A stretch of 64,000 nt of DNA from Conexibacter sp. CPCC 206217 (lineage in GTDB: Bacteria; Actinomycetota; Thermoleophilia; Solirubrobacterales; Solirubrobacteraceae), in contig NZ_JAUTDO010000012.1 of the NCBI RefSeq assembly GCF_030646165.1, positions 1 through 64,000 of the forward strand. The letters run 5' to 3'. The first letter of the stretch is position 1. Each line of letters opens with the position of its first letter. A model generated the notes under the pieces. It did no database searches. It was not told the origin of the DNA and was given only the letters and a program-made list of their open reading frames with translations. A program made the translations under genes and the position numbers. Of the stretch, positions 43,378-51,352 are shown one piece after another.

Positions 43378-43529
43378 CGGTTCTCCTGAAGGGATCGCGC
43401 GGCCGGGCACACGGCACAAGCGCGACGGTGGTCGTGATATCCGTCGCGCGGACCTGCGTGTCTCCCCCCTCCCGGTTGGGTGCCGCGCGGCGTGCTGAGA
43501 GAGCGGACCCGAGGCGGCGCGCGCGCCAG

Positions 43530-44555
43530 TCACATCGCCAGCGGCGCGAGCGCGAGGCGTTCGCCCTCGATCGCGATGCCGTGCTGCTTGACGCGCCGCA
43601 GGATCGGCGACGTCTCGACACTGCTGATCTGCGGCAGCGCGCCGATCCGCTCGGTCAGATAGCGGTACAGGTGGTCGGTGTCGCGGCAGCGCACGAGCGC
43701 CACCAGCGGCGCCGGACCGGTGACCGCGGCCGCGAACGCGATCTCCGGATGGCCGATCAGCTCCCGCCCGACCAGCTCGATCGCCGCCGGCGGCACCGCG
43801 ATCCACAGCTGCGCGGAGGTGCGGTGGCCGAGCATGTCGCCGGCGATCTCCAGCTCGGTCCGCAGCAGCCGGGCCGCGAACAGCGACTCGACCCGCCGCG
43901 CGACCTGCGCCTCCGGCCGCGCCGTGACGTGCGCCAGCTCCGCATACGTCGTCCGCCCCTGCACGGCCAGCCGTCGCAGCAGCGGCTCGTCGGAGGCGGT
44001 CAGGAGCGGCAGCGAGCGCTGCGGTGCGTGGTCGGCGGAGGCCCGCGCGACGCGCAGCCGCCGCAGCTGCTCGGGATCGAGCGGGTCGCCGAAGCCGCTC
44101 CAGCGCGCGCCCGTGTCGCGGCTGAACTCGTGCAGCACGGAATGCGCGGCGAGACCGAGCACCTGGCTGGAGCGCGGCAGCGAGCCCAGCAGCAGATCGT
44201 GCTCGGTCCCCGGCAGCGCGCGCAGGCGACAGGAGATCTCGGAGCCGCCCGCGACGAGGTTGATCCACGAGGTGTCCTGGCGCTTGGCGAGCGCGGCCGC
44301 GAGCGGCATCGCCGCCGACGGTCGCACCTGGATCCGCAGCACGCGCGAGCGCACGCCCGCGAGCGCGGTCGTCTGCGCGATCACGCGGATCACGCCCGCG
44401 TCGCGCAGCCGCCGGTAGCGCCGCGCGACCGTGTGCTCCGACGTCTCCAACACGTCCGCGAGCCGCCTGAACGACGCACGCCCGTCGACCCCCAGCGCGT
44501 GGATCAGCTGGCGGTCGAGACGGTCGACGGCGATCGTGCCGGAAGCGTCGTGCAT
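43530..44555 (-). CDS. Lrp/AsnC-family regulator with two HTH-AsnC units
   Basis: 341 residues, twice the normal Lrp length. First helix-turn-helix at about 12-60 (LDRQLIHALGVDGRASFRRL, ETSEHTVARRYRRLRDAGVI) with an effector domain, then a second helix-turn-helix at about 190-235 (LLRRLAVQGRTTYAELAHVT) and a C-terminal RAM-like domain. Tandem AsnC proteins are common in actinobacteria. Divergent from the DUF1275 gene, whose promoter region carries paired GCAT/ATGC sites, so that membrane protein is its likely target; amino-acid effector unknown. Confidence 0.83.
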   Translation of the reverse strand: MHDASGTIAVDRLDRQLIHALGVDGRASFRRLADVLETSEHTVARRYRRLRDAGVIRVIAQTTALAGVRSRVLRIQVRPSAAMPLAAALAKRQDTSWINLVAGGSEISCRLRALPGTEHDLLLGSLPRSSQVLGLAAHSVLHEFSRDTGARWSGFGDPLDPEQLRRLRVARASADHAPQRSLPLLTASDEPLLRRLAVQGRTTYAELAHVTARPEAQVARRVESLFAARLLRTELEIAGDMLGHRTSAQLWIAVPPAAIELVGRELIGHPEIAFAAAVTGPAPLVALVRCRDTDHLYRYLTERIGALPQISSVETSPILRRVKQHGIAIEGERLALAPLAM

Positions 44556-44617
44556 CGGGCGGCCAGCCTGCCACGACGCAGCACCCGCGCCCATCGCCAA
44601 ATGTCCAAGCGCGAGCG

Positions 44618-44738
44618 CACCGCCGGCACCGCACCGCGCGCACCGCACCGCCGGCACCGCACCGCCCGCACCGCACCGCCCGCACCGCACCGCCCGCACC
44701 GCACCGCCCGCACCGCACCGTCCGCACCGCACCGCCCG
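44618..44738 (+). repeat. 14-bp tandem repeat array
   Basis: Eight complete copies plus a partial one of CACCGCACCGCCCG with few variants (CGCG, CCGG, TCCG endings). The unit is not a multiple of three and is in non-coding DNA, so copy-number change would alter promoter spacing, not protein. Confidence 0.9.
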
Positions 44739-44772
44739 CATCGCCCGCCGCGCATCTCGATCCCGGCAGATT

Positions 44773-44809
44773 GCATCCAATCCATGCGTCTTTGCATTCT
44801 TCTTTATGC
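44773..44809. promoter_or_regulatory. Paired GCAT...ATGC inverted repeats (Lrp-site candidates)
   Basis: GCAT-N7-ATGC at 44773-44787 and GCAT-N8-ATGC at 44794-44809, their left arms 21 bases apart, just before the DUF1275 start. The helical phasing suits an oligomeric Lrp-type protein. Confidence 0.5.
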
Positions 44810-44816
44810 TTCCTGC

Positions 44817-45539
44817 ATGTCTTCCACCGCCCTGTCGGATGCGACGGGACCGCGACGGCTCTCGGAGAGAGATGCCCACGTGCTCCTCCTGCTCGGCCTC
44901 ACGCTGGCGACCGGCGCGGTCGACGCCGTCAGCTACTTCTCGCTCGACCACGTCTTCACCGCGAACATGTCCGGCAACATGGCGCTGCTGGGCGTCGGCG
45001 TCGCGACGAGCATCCACGACGTCGCGGGCAACGTCTACGCCTTCATCGGCTTCGTCACCGGCGCGATCCTGACCGGCCGCTTCGTGCGCGCGCACGACCA
45101 CTGGCCGCTGCGCACCGTGACGCGCGGCCTGGCGGTCGAACTGGTGCTGCTGATCGGGCTCGCGATCGTCGCCGGCGTCGCCGACGTCCCCGGCGACAAG
45201 GCGGTCCGCTTCAGCGTCTGCTTCGTGCTCGCCGCGGCGATGGGCCTGCAGACCGGGCTTGCCCGCCACCTCGCGGTGCAGGACGTCAACACGACCGTCG
45301 CGACGATGACGCTGCACGACCTCGCCGCCGCCTCGAAGCTGGCCGGCGGCGACTCCGTCCGCTGGAAGCGCCGTGCCGGCGTCGTCTTCGCGCTCTTCGC
45401 GGGCGCCGCGATCGGCGTCGGCTGCGACCGCATCGTGCCGTGGGGCGGCCTCGCCTTCACCGCCGGCGTCGTCGCGCTGATCATGGTCCTGACCGCAAAG
45501 GCGGCCCGCATCTACGACCCGCCGCGCCGGAGCGCCTGA
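44817..45539 (+). CDS. DUF1275 (YoaK-like) membrane protein
   Basis: 240 residues with six predicted membrane segments. The family start LTLATGAVDAVSYFSLDHVFTANMSGNMALLG (quoted in part: TGAVDAVSYFSL, FTANMSGN) and GLQTGLARHL are hallmarks of DUF1275. Function is unknown; members are suspected transporters. The ATG at 44817 was chosen since an upstream ATG at 44784 would put the second operator-like element inside the gene; neither has a good ribosome binding site. Confidence 0.82.
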   Translation: MSSTALSDATGPRRLSERDAHVLLLLGLTLATGAVDAVSYFSLDHVFTANMSGNMALLGVGVATSIHDVAGNVYAFIGFVTGAILTGRFVRAHDHWPLRTVTRGLAVELVLLIGLAIVAGVADVPGDKAVRFSVCFVLAAAMGLQTGLARHLAVQDVNTTVATMTLHDLAAASKLAGGDSVRWKRRAGVVFALFAGAAIGVGCDRIVPWGGLAFTAGVVALIMVLTAKAARIYDPPRRSA

Positions 45540-45557
45540 TCCGGCCGCGCGGGGCGC

Positions 45558-45791
45558 CTAACCGTGTCTGCCGATGCCGTCCAACAGCGTCGCGGGCCCG
45601 ACCTCGAGCGCATCGGCGAGCTTCACGAGCGTCAGCACGCGCGGCTCGCGGATCCCGCGCTCCATGCGACTGACCTCGCCGGCGGTGACGCCCGACGCGT
45701 AGGCCAACTGCTCCTGCGTCAGGTCGCGGCGAGCACGCGTCGCACGGAGGTTCTCCGCAAATGTCGTGAGCGCTCTGGAGGGTCTCGCCAC
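45558..45791 (-). CDS. Small XRE-family regulator
   Basis: 77 residues, a bare helix-turn-helix: TFAENLRATRARRDLTQEQL, YASGVTAGEVSRMERGIREP, LTLVKLADALEVGPATLLDG. The GTG start at 45791 is preceded by AGGA; the longer frame is AT-rich promoter DNA. Convergent with the DUF1275 gene. Resembles short Cro-like autoregulators or antitoxin-type proteins, but no toxin gene accompanies it. Confidence 0.78.
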   Translation of the reverse strand: MARPSRALTTFAENLRATRARRDLTQEQLAYASGVTAGEVSRMERGIREPRVLTLVKLADALEVGPATLLDGIGRHG

Positions 45792-45897
45792 ATGAAAAAT
45801 CCTGCTAGTGCACTCCCCCATTATCAATGGTAAACAGCACCAGTCTTTGCACGCTAGTCGTATGCCGCAAGTACGACAGCTTCCTTGCGGTTGTTTC
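45792..45897. promoter_or_regulatory. AT-rich promoter region with inverted repeats
   Basis: Upstream of the small XRE gene. It holds CCATT-atc-AATGG (about 45818-45830) and GTCGTA-N9-TACGAC (about 45867-45887). The former may be an XRE operator and the latter an end hairpin for the GntR gene upstream. Confidence 0.45.
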
Positions 45898-46632
45898 TCA
45901 GCTCGCGCGCGAATCGTCGAGCTGGCTCTCGAACCAGCGCGCGACCAGTTCGGCCGAGGAGCGCACGTGCCGCTCCATCGCCGCGCGCGCCGCTGCCGGC
46001 TCGCGCCGTGCGATCGCATCGGCGATCGCCTCGTGCTGCGCGACGTTGTCCAGCAGCAGGCGCGAGTCGCCCGACAGCGCCGAGTAGGTGATGTTGCGCG
46101 GCAGCCGCCGGTGCAGGTCCTCGATGCTCGCGCGCAGCTGGGGGTTACCGGCCGCCTCCTGCACGATCGCGTGAAACTCGGTGTTCGCGCGCACCCAGCG
46201 CTCGCCGGCGGCGCGGCCGCGGGGACTGTCAGGCCTTCTGACGAACGTCGTGACGCCGTCGTGGTAGCCGCGCCAGGCGTTCAGCAGCCGTCTGAGCTGG
46301 CCGTCGCGGATCCGCTCGGCCGCCAGCTCCGCGGCGTAGCCCTCCAACTCGGCGCGCACGTCGCCGAGGTCGCGCAGGTCGCGCGGCGACGGCCCCCGCA
46401 CGCGCGCGCCGCGGTTGCGCTCGATCTCGACGATCCCGCGCGCCTGCAAGATCCGCAGCGCCTCGCGCACCGGCGTGCGGCTGACGCCGAACTGCTCCGC
46501 GATCGCGCCGTGGCGCAGCCATGTTCCGACAGGGATCTCGCCGAACAGGATCTGGTGCTCGATCGCGCTCACCAGCTCGTCGCTCAGCGACGCGCCTCTC
46601 AACCCCGGCGCGGCTGTCAGCGGTTCGCCCAT
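45898..46632 (-). CDS. GntR-family (FCD) transcriptional regulator
   Basis: 244 residues. Winged helix at about 15-80: LSDELVSAIEHQILFGEI, AIAEQFGVSRTPVREALRIL; helical FCD domain with metal-ligand histidines (NTEFHAIV, AQHEAIADAI, ERHVRSS). No operon partner upstream; its start is preceded by a repeated 20-bp unit ending in a 16-bp palindrome, a likely autoregulatory site. The regulated pathway is unknown; the alpha/beta hydrolase gene lies immediately upstream on the same strand. Confidence 0.86.
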   Translation of the reverse strand: MGEPLTAAPGLRGASLSDELVSAIEHQILFGEIPVGTWLRHGAIAEQFGVSRTPVREALRILQARGIVEIERNRGARVRGPSPRDLRDLGDVRAELEGYAAELAAERIRDGQLRRLLNAWRGYHDGVTTFVRRPDSPRGRAAGERWVRANTEFHAIVQEAAGNPQLRASIEDLHRRLPRNITYSALSGDSRLLLDNVAQHEAIADAIARREPAAARAAMERHVRSSAELVARWFESQLDDSRAS

Positions 46633-46650
46633 GCGCGCCGATCGTAGCGG

Positions 46651-46696
46651 CGACGAGGGGCGTTCGCGCGCGACGAGGGGCGTTCGCGCGCGAACG
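46651..46696. promoter_or_regulatory. 20-bp direct repeat and 16-bp palindrome upstream of GntR gene
   Basis: CGACGAGGGGCGTTCGCGCG occurs twice back to back (46651-46690). The second copy runs into CGTTCGCGCGCGAACG (46681-46696), a perfect palindrome; the first copy ends in the same half-site. At 19-64 bases upstream of the start codon, this looks like an autorepression site. Confidence 0.6.
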
Positions 46697-46801
46697 GACG
46701 CCGCGACGGGCGCGGGCGAGGCTCGGCGTCGTGCGATGACGCCGTGCCCAGCGCCACACGGACTCGTGCGGCCGCTCGGGCCGAGGCTCCCGCCGGCTCC
46801 G

Positions 46802-47527
46802 TCAGTCGCGCAACGCGTCGAGGCGCTGCGCCAGTTCCTGCGGGCGGCTCAGGTAGACGCAGTGGCTCCCGTCGATCTCGTCCGGCTCGATCCCGAGCCG
46901 CTCGCGTACCAGCCCCCGCATCCACTCCGTCGGGAAGAAGCGATCGTCGCGACAGAGCAGGAAGCGCGTCTCCACGTCGGGCCAGGCGTCGAGCGGCCAC
47001 GGCTCGGTCATCGGCTTCCCCGCCTGGTCGCGCGACTGCTCGAGCGCCGCCGCCCCCAGGTCCGGCGGCACGTCGTGGAGGTAGAGCGCGATGTCGTCCA
47101 GCTCCGGCCGCCCACGCGTCGCCGCCATATAGCCGCTCGTCGTCCACCACTCGCCGGCCGTCTCACCGGGCAGCGGGATCATCGCCGACACGAGCACGAG
47201 CAGGTCGGCGCCGATCCGATCGCAGACGAGCGGCGCGGTGAAGCCGCCGAGCGAGTGCGCGACGACGACGAGCTGCTCGCGCGTATTCGAGGACTCCGTC
47301 ACGCCTGTTGAGCCCGCGGCGGCGGCGGCTGCCGTCGCTGCCTCCTCCGCCGCCGCACCGACGGCCTCGACCACCGCGTCCGCGTACTCCGCCAGACCGG
47401 CGTCCGGGTCGTCGCACGGCAGGTCGACCGCGATGACGTCATGGCCGCGCTCGCGCAGCTCCTCAGCGACGAGGTCCCACGACGAGGCGACGTCGCCCGC
47501 TCCGTGGATCAGCACATACGTCGCCAT
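46802..47527 (-). CDS. Alpha/beta-fold hydrolase (esterase-like)
   Basis: 241 residues. Oxyanion segment VLIHGAGDVASSW at about 5-17, nucleophile elbow VVVAHSLGGF (Ser about 98), acid FLLCRDDRFF and the catalytic His in IDGSHCVYLSRP. This matches the small salicylate/hydroxynitrile-type or EstC-like hydrolases that act on esters. An alanine/glutamate-rich insert with Thr/Ser (about 60-85) separates strand and elbow. Divergent from the SnoaL gene; substrate unknown. Confidence 0.85.
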   Translation of the reverse strand: MATYVLIHGAGDVASSWDLVAEELRERGHDVIAVDLPCDDPDAGLAEYADAVVEAVGAAAEEAATAAAAAAGSTGVTESSNTREQLVVVAHSLGGFTAPLVCDRIGADLLVLVSAMIPLPGETAGEWWTTSGYMAATRGRPELDDIALYLHDVPPDLGAAALEQSRDQAGKPMTEPWPLDAWPDVETRFLLCRDDRFFPTEWMRGLVRERLGIEPDEIDGSHCVYLSRPQELAQRLDALRD

Positions 47528-47628
47528 TCGCCTCCGCCCGCCGGTGATGGACAATGCGATGCAGTATCTCCTCCACGACCCAGGAGCGATCCCATGCCGT
47601 CCGCCTCCCGACCTGCGCGCATCGTCCG

Positions 47629-47952
47629 ATGACCGGCCCGATCCCACAGCCGGTCGTGACGCTGCTCGACGCCGCCAACGCGAACGACCTCGACGCGTTC
47701 CTCGCGGCCTTCACCGCCGACGGCGTCGTCGACGACTGGGGCCGCGAGTTCCACGGCGCCGACGCGATCAGAGGCTGGAGCGACGGCGAGTTCATCGGCG
47801 TCGAGGTCTCGCTCGCGGTCACCGCGGTCGAGCGCCAGGGCGACGAGACGATCGTGACCGCCGAGGTCGGCGGCAAGGGCTTCAACGGGCCGAGCCACTT
47901 CGCCTTCCGCGTCGAGGGCGAGCGCGTCGCGCGCATGACGATCCGCGCCTGA
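47629..47952 (+). CDS. SnoaL-like/NTF2-fold small protein
   Basis: 107 residues. Typical cone-shaped NTF2 fold pattern: VVTLLDAANANDLDAFLAAF, TADGVVDDWGREFHGADAIRG, then a beta-rich half ending VARMTIRA. SnoaL-like proteins are cyclases, isomerases or simple ligand binders; no catalytic set can be fixed. The start ATG at 47629 gives the standard family length. Followed closely by a strong hairpin, so it is a single-gene transcript. Confidence 0.78.
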   Translation: MTGPIPQPVVTLLDAANANDLDAFLAAFTADGVVDDWGREFHGADAIRGWSDGEFIGVEVSLAVTAVERQGDETIVTAEVGGKGFNGPSHFAFRVEGERVARMTIRA

Positions 47953-47966
47953 GGGCGCGCGCAGCG

Positions 47967-47998
47967 GCTTCTCGCGCGCGCCCGCGCGCGCGAGAAGC
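47967..47998 (+). terminator. Strong terminator hairpin after SnoaL gene
   Basis: GCTTCTCGCGCGCG and its exact complement form a 14-bp stem around a 4-base loop, 15 bases after the stop codon. No U run. It isolates the SnoaL transcript from the B12 riboswitch 64 bases further on. Confidence 0.75.
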
Positions 47999-48061
47999 AG
48001 GCTTCCGAAACCCGTCGCTTCTGCTGGTTCCCCTCCGCCACCGGGGCGGCTATGATCCCGC

Positions 48062-48165
48062 GGACGCGTGGCGGTGCGAGGAAGCCGGTGAGATACCGGC
48101 GCGGTCGCGCCACTGTGATCGAACGAAGCGTCGTTCGTCAGCCAGACACTTCTCCGGCACGCGCC
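48062..48165 (+). ncRNA. Cobalamin riboswitch
   Basis: The conserved core is clear: GAGGAAGCCGGTGAGATACC, GGCGCGGTCGC, then the B12 box GCCACTG and the closing CAGCCAGAC segment, with GCGTG/CACGC available as the outer stem. Located 40 bases before cbtB, whose GAGGAGG ribosome binding site (48191-48197) could be masked by the downstream stem. Adenosylcobalamin binding should shut off the cbtB-cbtA-cobG-cobH-cobIJ transcript. Confidence 0.92.
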
Positions 48166-48203
48166 AATCCACGACGGGACGCGTGATCCCGAGGAGGTAC
48201 AGC

Positions 48204-48422
48204 ATGTCTGACATGACCGTCGAACGAGGATCCACTCGAATCCCCGCTCCAGTCGTCTCGCCGCGGGAGCTGCTCCCGTACGCGATCGCCGTCAGCGTGC
48301 TGATGCTCGTGCTCGTGTACTTCGTCGGCAGCGAAGAGGGCGCGCTTTCGATCATCTCCGGCACGAGCGTCCACGAGTTCGTGCACGACGCGCGCCACCT
48401 GCTCGGCTTCCCCTGCCACTAG
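48204..48422 (+). CDS. cbtB: Cobalt transporter subunit CbtB
   Basis: 72 residues, one membrane helix (ELLPYAIAVSVLMLVLVYFV) and the C-terminal histidine cluster HEFVHDARHLLGFPCH that marks CbtB. It partners CbtA in B12-riboswitch-regulated cobalt uptake. GAGGAGG lies seven bases before the ATG. Confidence 0.92.
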   Translation: MSDMTVERGSTRIPAPVVSPRELLPYAIAVSVLMLVLVYFVGSEEGALSIISGTSVHEFVHDARHLLGFPCH

Positions 48423-48434
48423 GCAGGCGCTGAC

Positions 48435-49178
48435 ATGGCACGTTCCCTGCTCGTGCGGGGCCTGATCGCCGGCGCGCTCGCCGGTGTCTTGGCCTTCGTC
48501 TTCGCACTCATCTTCGGCGAGCCCCAGATCGACAAGGCGATCGACTTCGAGGAGGCGCTCGCCGCCCTCAGCAACGCGCCGGCGGAGCCCGAGGTCGTCA
48601 GCCGCGGCACGCAGAGCACGATCGGTCTGTTCACCGGCACGGTGATCATGGGCATCGCGCTCGGCTCGATCTTCGCGATCGTGTTCGCCTGGGCGTACGG
48701 CCGCGTCGGTGCGCTGAAGGCCCGCGCGACCTCCGCCTTGCTCGCGCTCGGCGCCTTCATGGCGATCACGCTGGTGCCGTCGACGAAGTACCCGGCGAAC
48801 CCGCCGACCGTCGGCAACCCCGACACGATCGACAGACGCACGCTGCTGTTCGTCGCGATGATCGCGATCTCCGTGCTCGCGCTGATCGCCGCCTGGCGGC
48901 TGTGGCGCCAGCTCGCGCCGACGCTCGGCGCGTGGAACGGCGCGATCGTCTCGGGCCTCGTGTTCGTCGCCGTGATCGCGGTCGCGGAGCTGATCCTGCC
49001 ATCGGTCCAGGAGACGCCGAGAGGCTTCCCCGCCGACGTGCTGTGGCACTTCCGGATCGCCTCGATCGGCCTCAACGCGACGCTGTGGGCCGGCATCGGC
49101 CTCGGCTTCGGCGCGCTCGCCGAGCGTGTGCTGGAGCCAGCTGCGGCACGCCGCAGCACGGTCGCCGCCAGCGCCTGA
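48435..49178 (+). CDS. cbtA: Cobalt transporter subunit CbtA
   Basis: 247 residues with about five membrane helices; family features LVRGLIAGALAGVLAFVFA at 6-24, VPSTKYPANPPTVGNPDTI (about 114-132) and PADVLWHFRIASIGLNATLW near the end. CbtA is predicted to carry cobalt across the membrane with CbtB, which precedes it by 12 bases under the same riboswitch. Confidence 0.92.
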   Translation: MARSLLVRGLIAGALAGVLAFVFALIFGEPQIDKAIDFEEALAALSNAPAEPEVVSRGTQSTIGLFTGTVIMGIALGSIFAIVFAWAYGRVGALKARATSALLALGAFMAITLVPSTKYPANPPTVGNPDTIDRRTLLFVAMIAISVLALIAAWRLWRQLAPTLGAWNGAIVSGLVFVAVIAVAELILPSVQETPRGFPADVLWHFRIASIGLNATLWAGIGLGFGALAERVLEPAAARRSTVAASA

Positions 49179-49202
49179 GGCGCCGGTCGGACGCGTGTCG
49201 TC

Positions 49203-50717
49203 ATGAGCCGCACGGGGATCGTCCCCACCGTCGCACCCGGCGCCGCCACGGCGCCGGGGACGGCGAGCGGCCAAGCGGGGGACGCAGCGACGGCGCGCCC
49301 CGCGGTCGACCGCTGTCCCGGCATCCTGCGCCTGCACGATGCCGGTGACGGCGGGCTGGCCCGCGTGCGGGTGCCCGGCGGCCGGCTCTCCCGCCGCACG
49401 CTCACGACGCTCGCCGACGCGACCCGCCTCGGCAACGGCCTCGCGGAGCTGACCTCCCGTGCCAGCGTCCAGGTCCGCGGCCTGCCCGCCGACGCCGCCG
49501 CCCCGCTCGTCGCGCTGCTGGCGGCCGGGGAGCTGCTCCCGTCGCGTGCGCATGATCGCGTCCGCAACGTGCTGGCGAGCCCGCTGGCGGGGCGTGTACC
49601 GGGAGCGCTCGGCGCCGCGCACGGCTCGCTCGGCGATTTCACCGCCGCATCCGCGCACGGCTCGCTCGGCGACGTCGCCGCAGCCTCCGCGCACGGCTCG
49701 CTCCTCCCCACCGACGCGCTCGTCGCGCAGCTCGACGCCGCGCTCTGCGCCGATCCCGCGCTCGCCGCGCTGCCCGGCCGCTTCCTCTTCGCGCTCGACG
49801 ACGGCGCGGGATTCGTGGACGTGGCGGCGAGCGATGTGGCGTTGGTCGCCGAGCCGATCGCCCGCGTTCCCGGTCGCAGCGCCGGCGCGGACCCGCGAGA
49901 CGCCGGTGGCGGCGACCGCGCGGCCGGCGCGACCGCCGGCGCCCGCTTCCGCCTCCACCTTGCCGCCATCCCGACCACCCTCACCGTCGAGCCCGGCGAC
50001 GCCGTCCCGCTCCTGCTGCGCACTGCCCTCACGTTCCTCACCCTGCGCGCCGAGCTGGCGCCGACCGCCTGGCACGTCGCCGACCTGCCCGACGGTGCAG
50101 CCGCACTCGCCGCGGCGCTCACGACCGCGCTCGCGCACGCGAGCAGCGGTCGATCGCTGGTCCAGGAGACCAGTGATCGACCGCTGCTCGCGCCGGGCGC
50201 GCTGATCCAGGCCGACGGCCGCGTCGCGATCACGGCGCTGCCGCCGTTGGCGCGGCTCGACACGCGGCAGCTCGACGGGCTGTCGGAGCTGCTCGTCGCG
50301 CACGGGCTCGACGACGCCCGCCTCTCGACCGCCCGCACGATCACCGTGCCCGACATCGAAGCGGACCGTGCCGACGCCGTCGCCGCCGGGCTGCGCGCGC
50401 TCGGGCTCGTCACGACGCCCGACTCCGGCTGGCGCGGCCTGACCGCATGCTCCGGCGCCGGCGCGTGCCGTCGCGCGCTCGTCGACGTCCGCGCCGCGGC
50501 CGCCGTCCGCGCGACCCAGCGTGGCCCGCAGGCGCCCGCCGAGCACTGGTCCGCCTGTCCCCGCAGATGTGGGATGAAGCGCGACGTGGCGGTCGGGATC
50601 GTGGCGGGGGACGACACGCTCCTGATGACCCGCGCCGGCGTGGCGCGCGGCGAGGCGACTGACGTCGAGCACGCGCTCGAACTGCTGACAACGACGGACG
50701 AGAGACCTGCCGCATGA
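49203..50717 (+). CDS. cobG: Precorrin-3B synthase CobG (with in-frame repeat insertion)
   Basis: 504 residues; a sulfite/nitrite-reductase-like monooxygenase that uses O2 to contract the corrin ring (aerobic pathway). The [4Fe-4S]/siroheme-type cysteines are at about 416 and 422 (CSGAGAC) and 452 and 456 (CPRRC). It is longer than usual partly because of a low-complexity N terminus and a 12-residue repeat AHGSLGDxxAAS present two and a half times at about 139-167, encoded by near-identical 36-bp units (49617-49703). Its stop overlaps the cobH start. Confidence 0.88.
   Translation: MSRTGIVPTVAPGAATAPGTASGQAGDAATARPAVDRCPGILRLHDAGDGGLARVRVPGGRLSRRTLTTLADATRLGNGLAELTSRASVQVRGLPADAAAPLVALLAAGELLPSRAHDRVRNVLASPLAGRVPGALGAAHGSLGDFTAASAHGSLGDVAAASAHGSLLPTDALVAQLDAALCADPALAALPGRFLFALDDGAGFVDVAASDVALVAEPIARVPGRSAGADPRDAGGGDRAAGATAGARFRLHLAAIPTTLTVEPGDAVPLLLRTALTFLTLRAELAPTAWHVADLPDGAAALAAALTTALAHASSGRSLVQETSDRPLLAPGALIQADGRVAITALPPLARLDTRQLDGLSELLVAHGLDDARLSTARTITVPDIEADRADAVAAGLRALGLVTTPDSGWRGLTACSGAGACRRALVDVRAAAAVRATQRGPQAPAEHWSACPRRCGMKRDVAVGIVAGDDTLLMTRAGVARGEATDVEHALELLTTTDERPAA
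49617..49703 (+). repeat. 36-bp tandem repeat inside cobG
   Basis: Units begin at 49617, 49653 and 49689 (the last partial), each opening GCGCACGGCTCGCTC. In frame, so copy-number changes keep the reading frame. Confidence 0.88.
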
Positions 50718-51343
50718 GCATCGACTACATCCGCGACGGCGCGGAGATCTACCGCAACTCGTTCGCGATCATCCGCGCCGAGGCCGATCTCGACGGGCTC
50801 GAGCCGATTCTCGCGCGCACCGTCGTGCGGATGATCCACAGCTGCGGGATGGTCGACCTGCGCAGAGACGTCGCCGCCTCGCCCGGCTTCGGCGCGGCCG
50901 CCGTCGCCGCGCTGCAGGCCGGCGCGCCGATCCTCTGCGACACGATGATGGTCGCCTCCGGCGTCACGCGCAGACGGCTGCCGGCCGACAACGAGGTCGT
51001 CTGCACGCTCAACGAGCCGGGCGTGCCGGAGCTGGCGAGAACGCTGGGGACGACGCGCAGCGCCGCGGCGATGGAGCAGTGGCGCGACCGCCTGGAGGGC
51101 GCGCTCGTCGTGATCGGCAACGCGCCCACGTCGCTCTTCCGCCTGCTGGAGATGATCGAGGACGGCGCGCCGCGACCGGCGGCGGTGGTCGGCGTGCCGG
51201 TCGGCTTCGTCGGCGCGGCCGAGTCGAAGGTGGCGCTGGCCGAGCACCCGTCCGCGCTGGAGCACGTCGTCGTGCACGGCCGCCGCGGCGGCAGCGCGAT
51301 CGCCTGCGGAGCCGTCAACGCGCTCGCGAGCGAGCAGGAGTAG
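50714..51343 (+). CDS. cobH: Precorrin-8X methylmutase
   Basis: 209 residues; moves the C11 methyl to C12 to give hydrogenobyrinic acid. The catalytic histidine is in ARTVVRMIHSCGMVD (about 43), with CDTMMVASGVTR and GNAPTSLFRLLEM also conserved. ATGA overlap with cobG. Usual family length. Confidence 0.94.
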   Translation: MSIDYIRDGAEIYRNSFAIIRAEADLDGLEPILARTVVRMIHSCGMVDLRRDVAASPGFGAAAVAALQAGAPILCDTMMVASGVTRRRLPADNEVVCTLNEPGVPELARTLGTTRSAAAMEQWRDRLEGALVVIGNAPTSLFRLLEMIEDGAPRPAAVVGVPVGFVGAAESKVALAEHPSALEHVVVHGRRGGSAIACGAVNALASEQE

Positions 51344-51352
51344 GTGGCGGCG

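Larger units (their letters stand above)
44556..44816. promoter_or_regulatory. Divergent promoter region with 14-bp tandem repeats
   Basis: 261 bases between Lrp and DUF1275 genes: a GC-rich minisatellite (44618-44738) followed by an AT-rich promoter segment (about 44765-44815) with regularly spaced GCAT/ATGC elements. Confidence 0.7.

Noticed and set aside
44618-44738. CRISPR-like repeat array
   Set aside because: Units are contiguous 14-mers without spacers and there are no cas genes.
43428-44760. Very long plus-strand open frame running into the DUF1275 gene
   Set aside because: It is antisense to the Lrp gene, rich in Arg/Ala/Gln and non-conserved; in such GC-rich DNA stops are rare in shadow frames. 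Only the part from 44817 is real.
45558-45791. Toxin-antitoxin pair
   Set aside because: The small XRE protein resembles an antitoxin, but neither neighbour is a toxin-like gene; the adjacent gene upstream is a GntR regulator.
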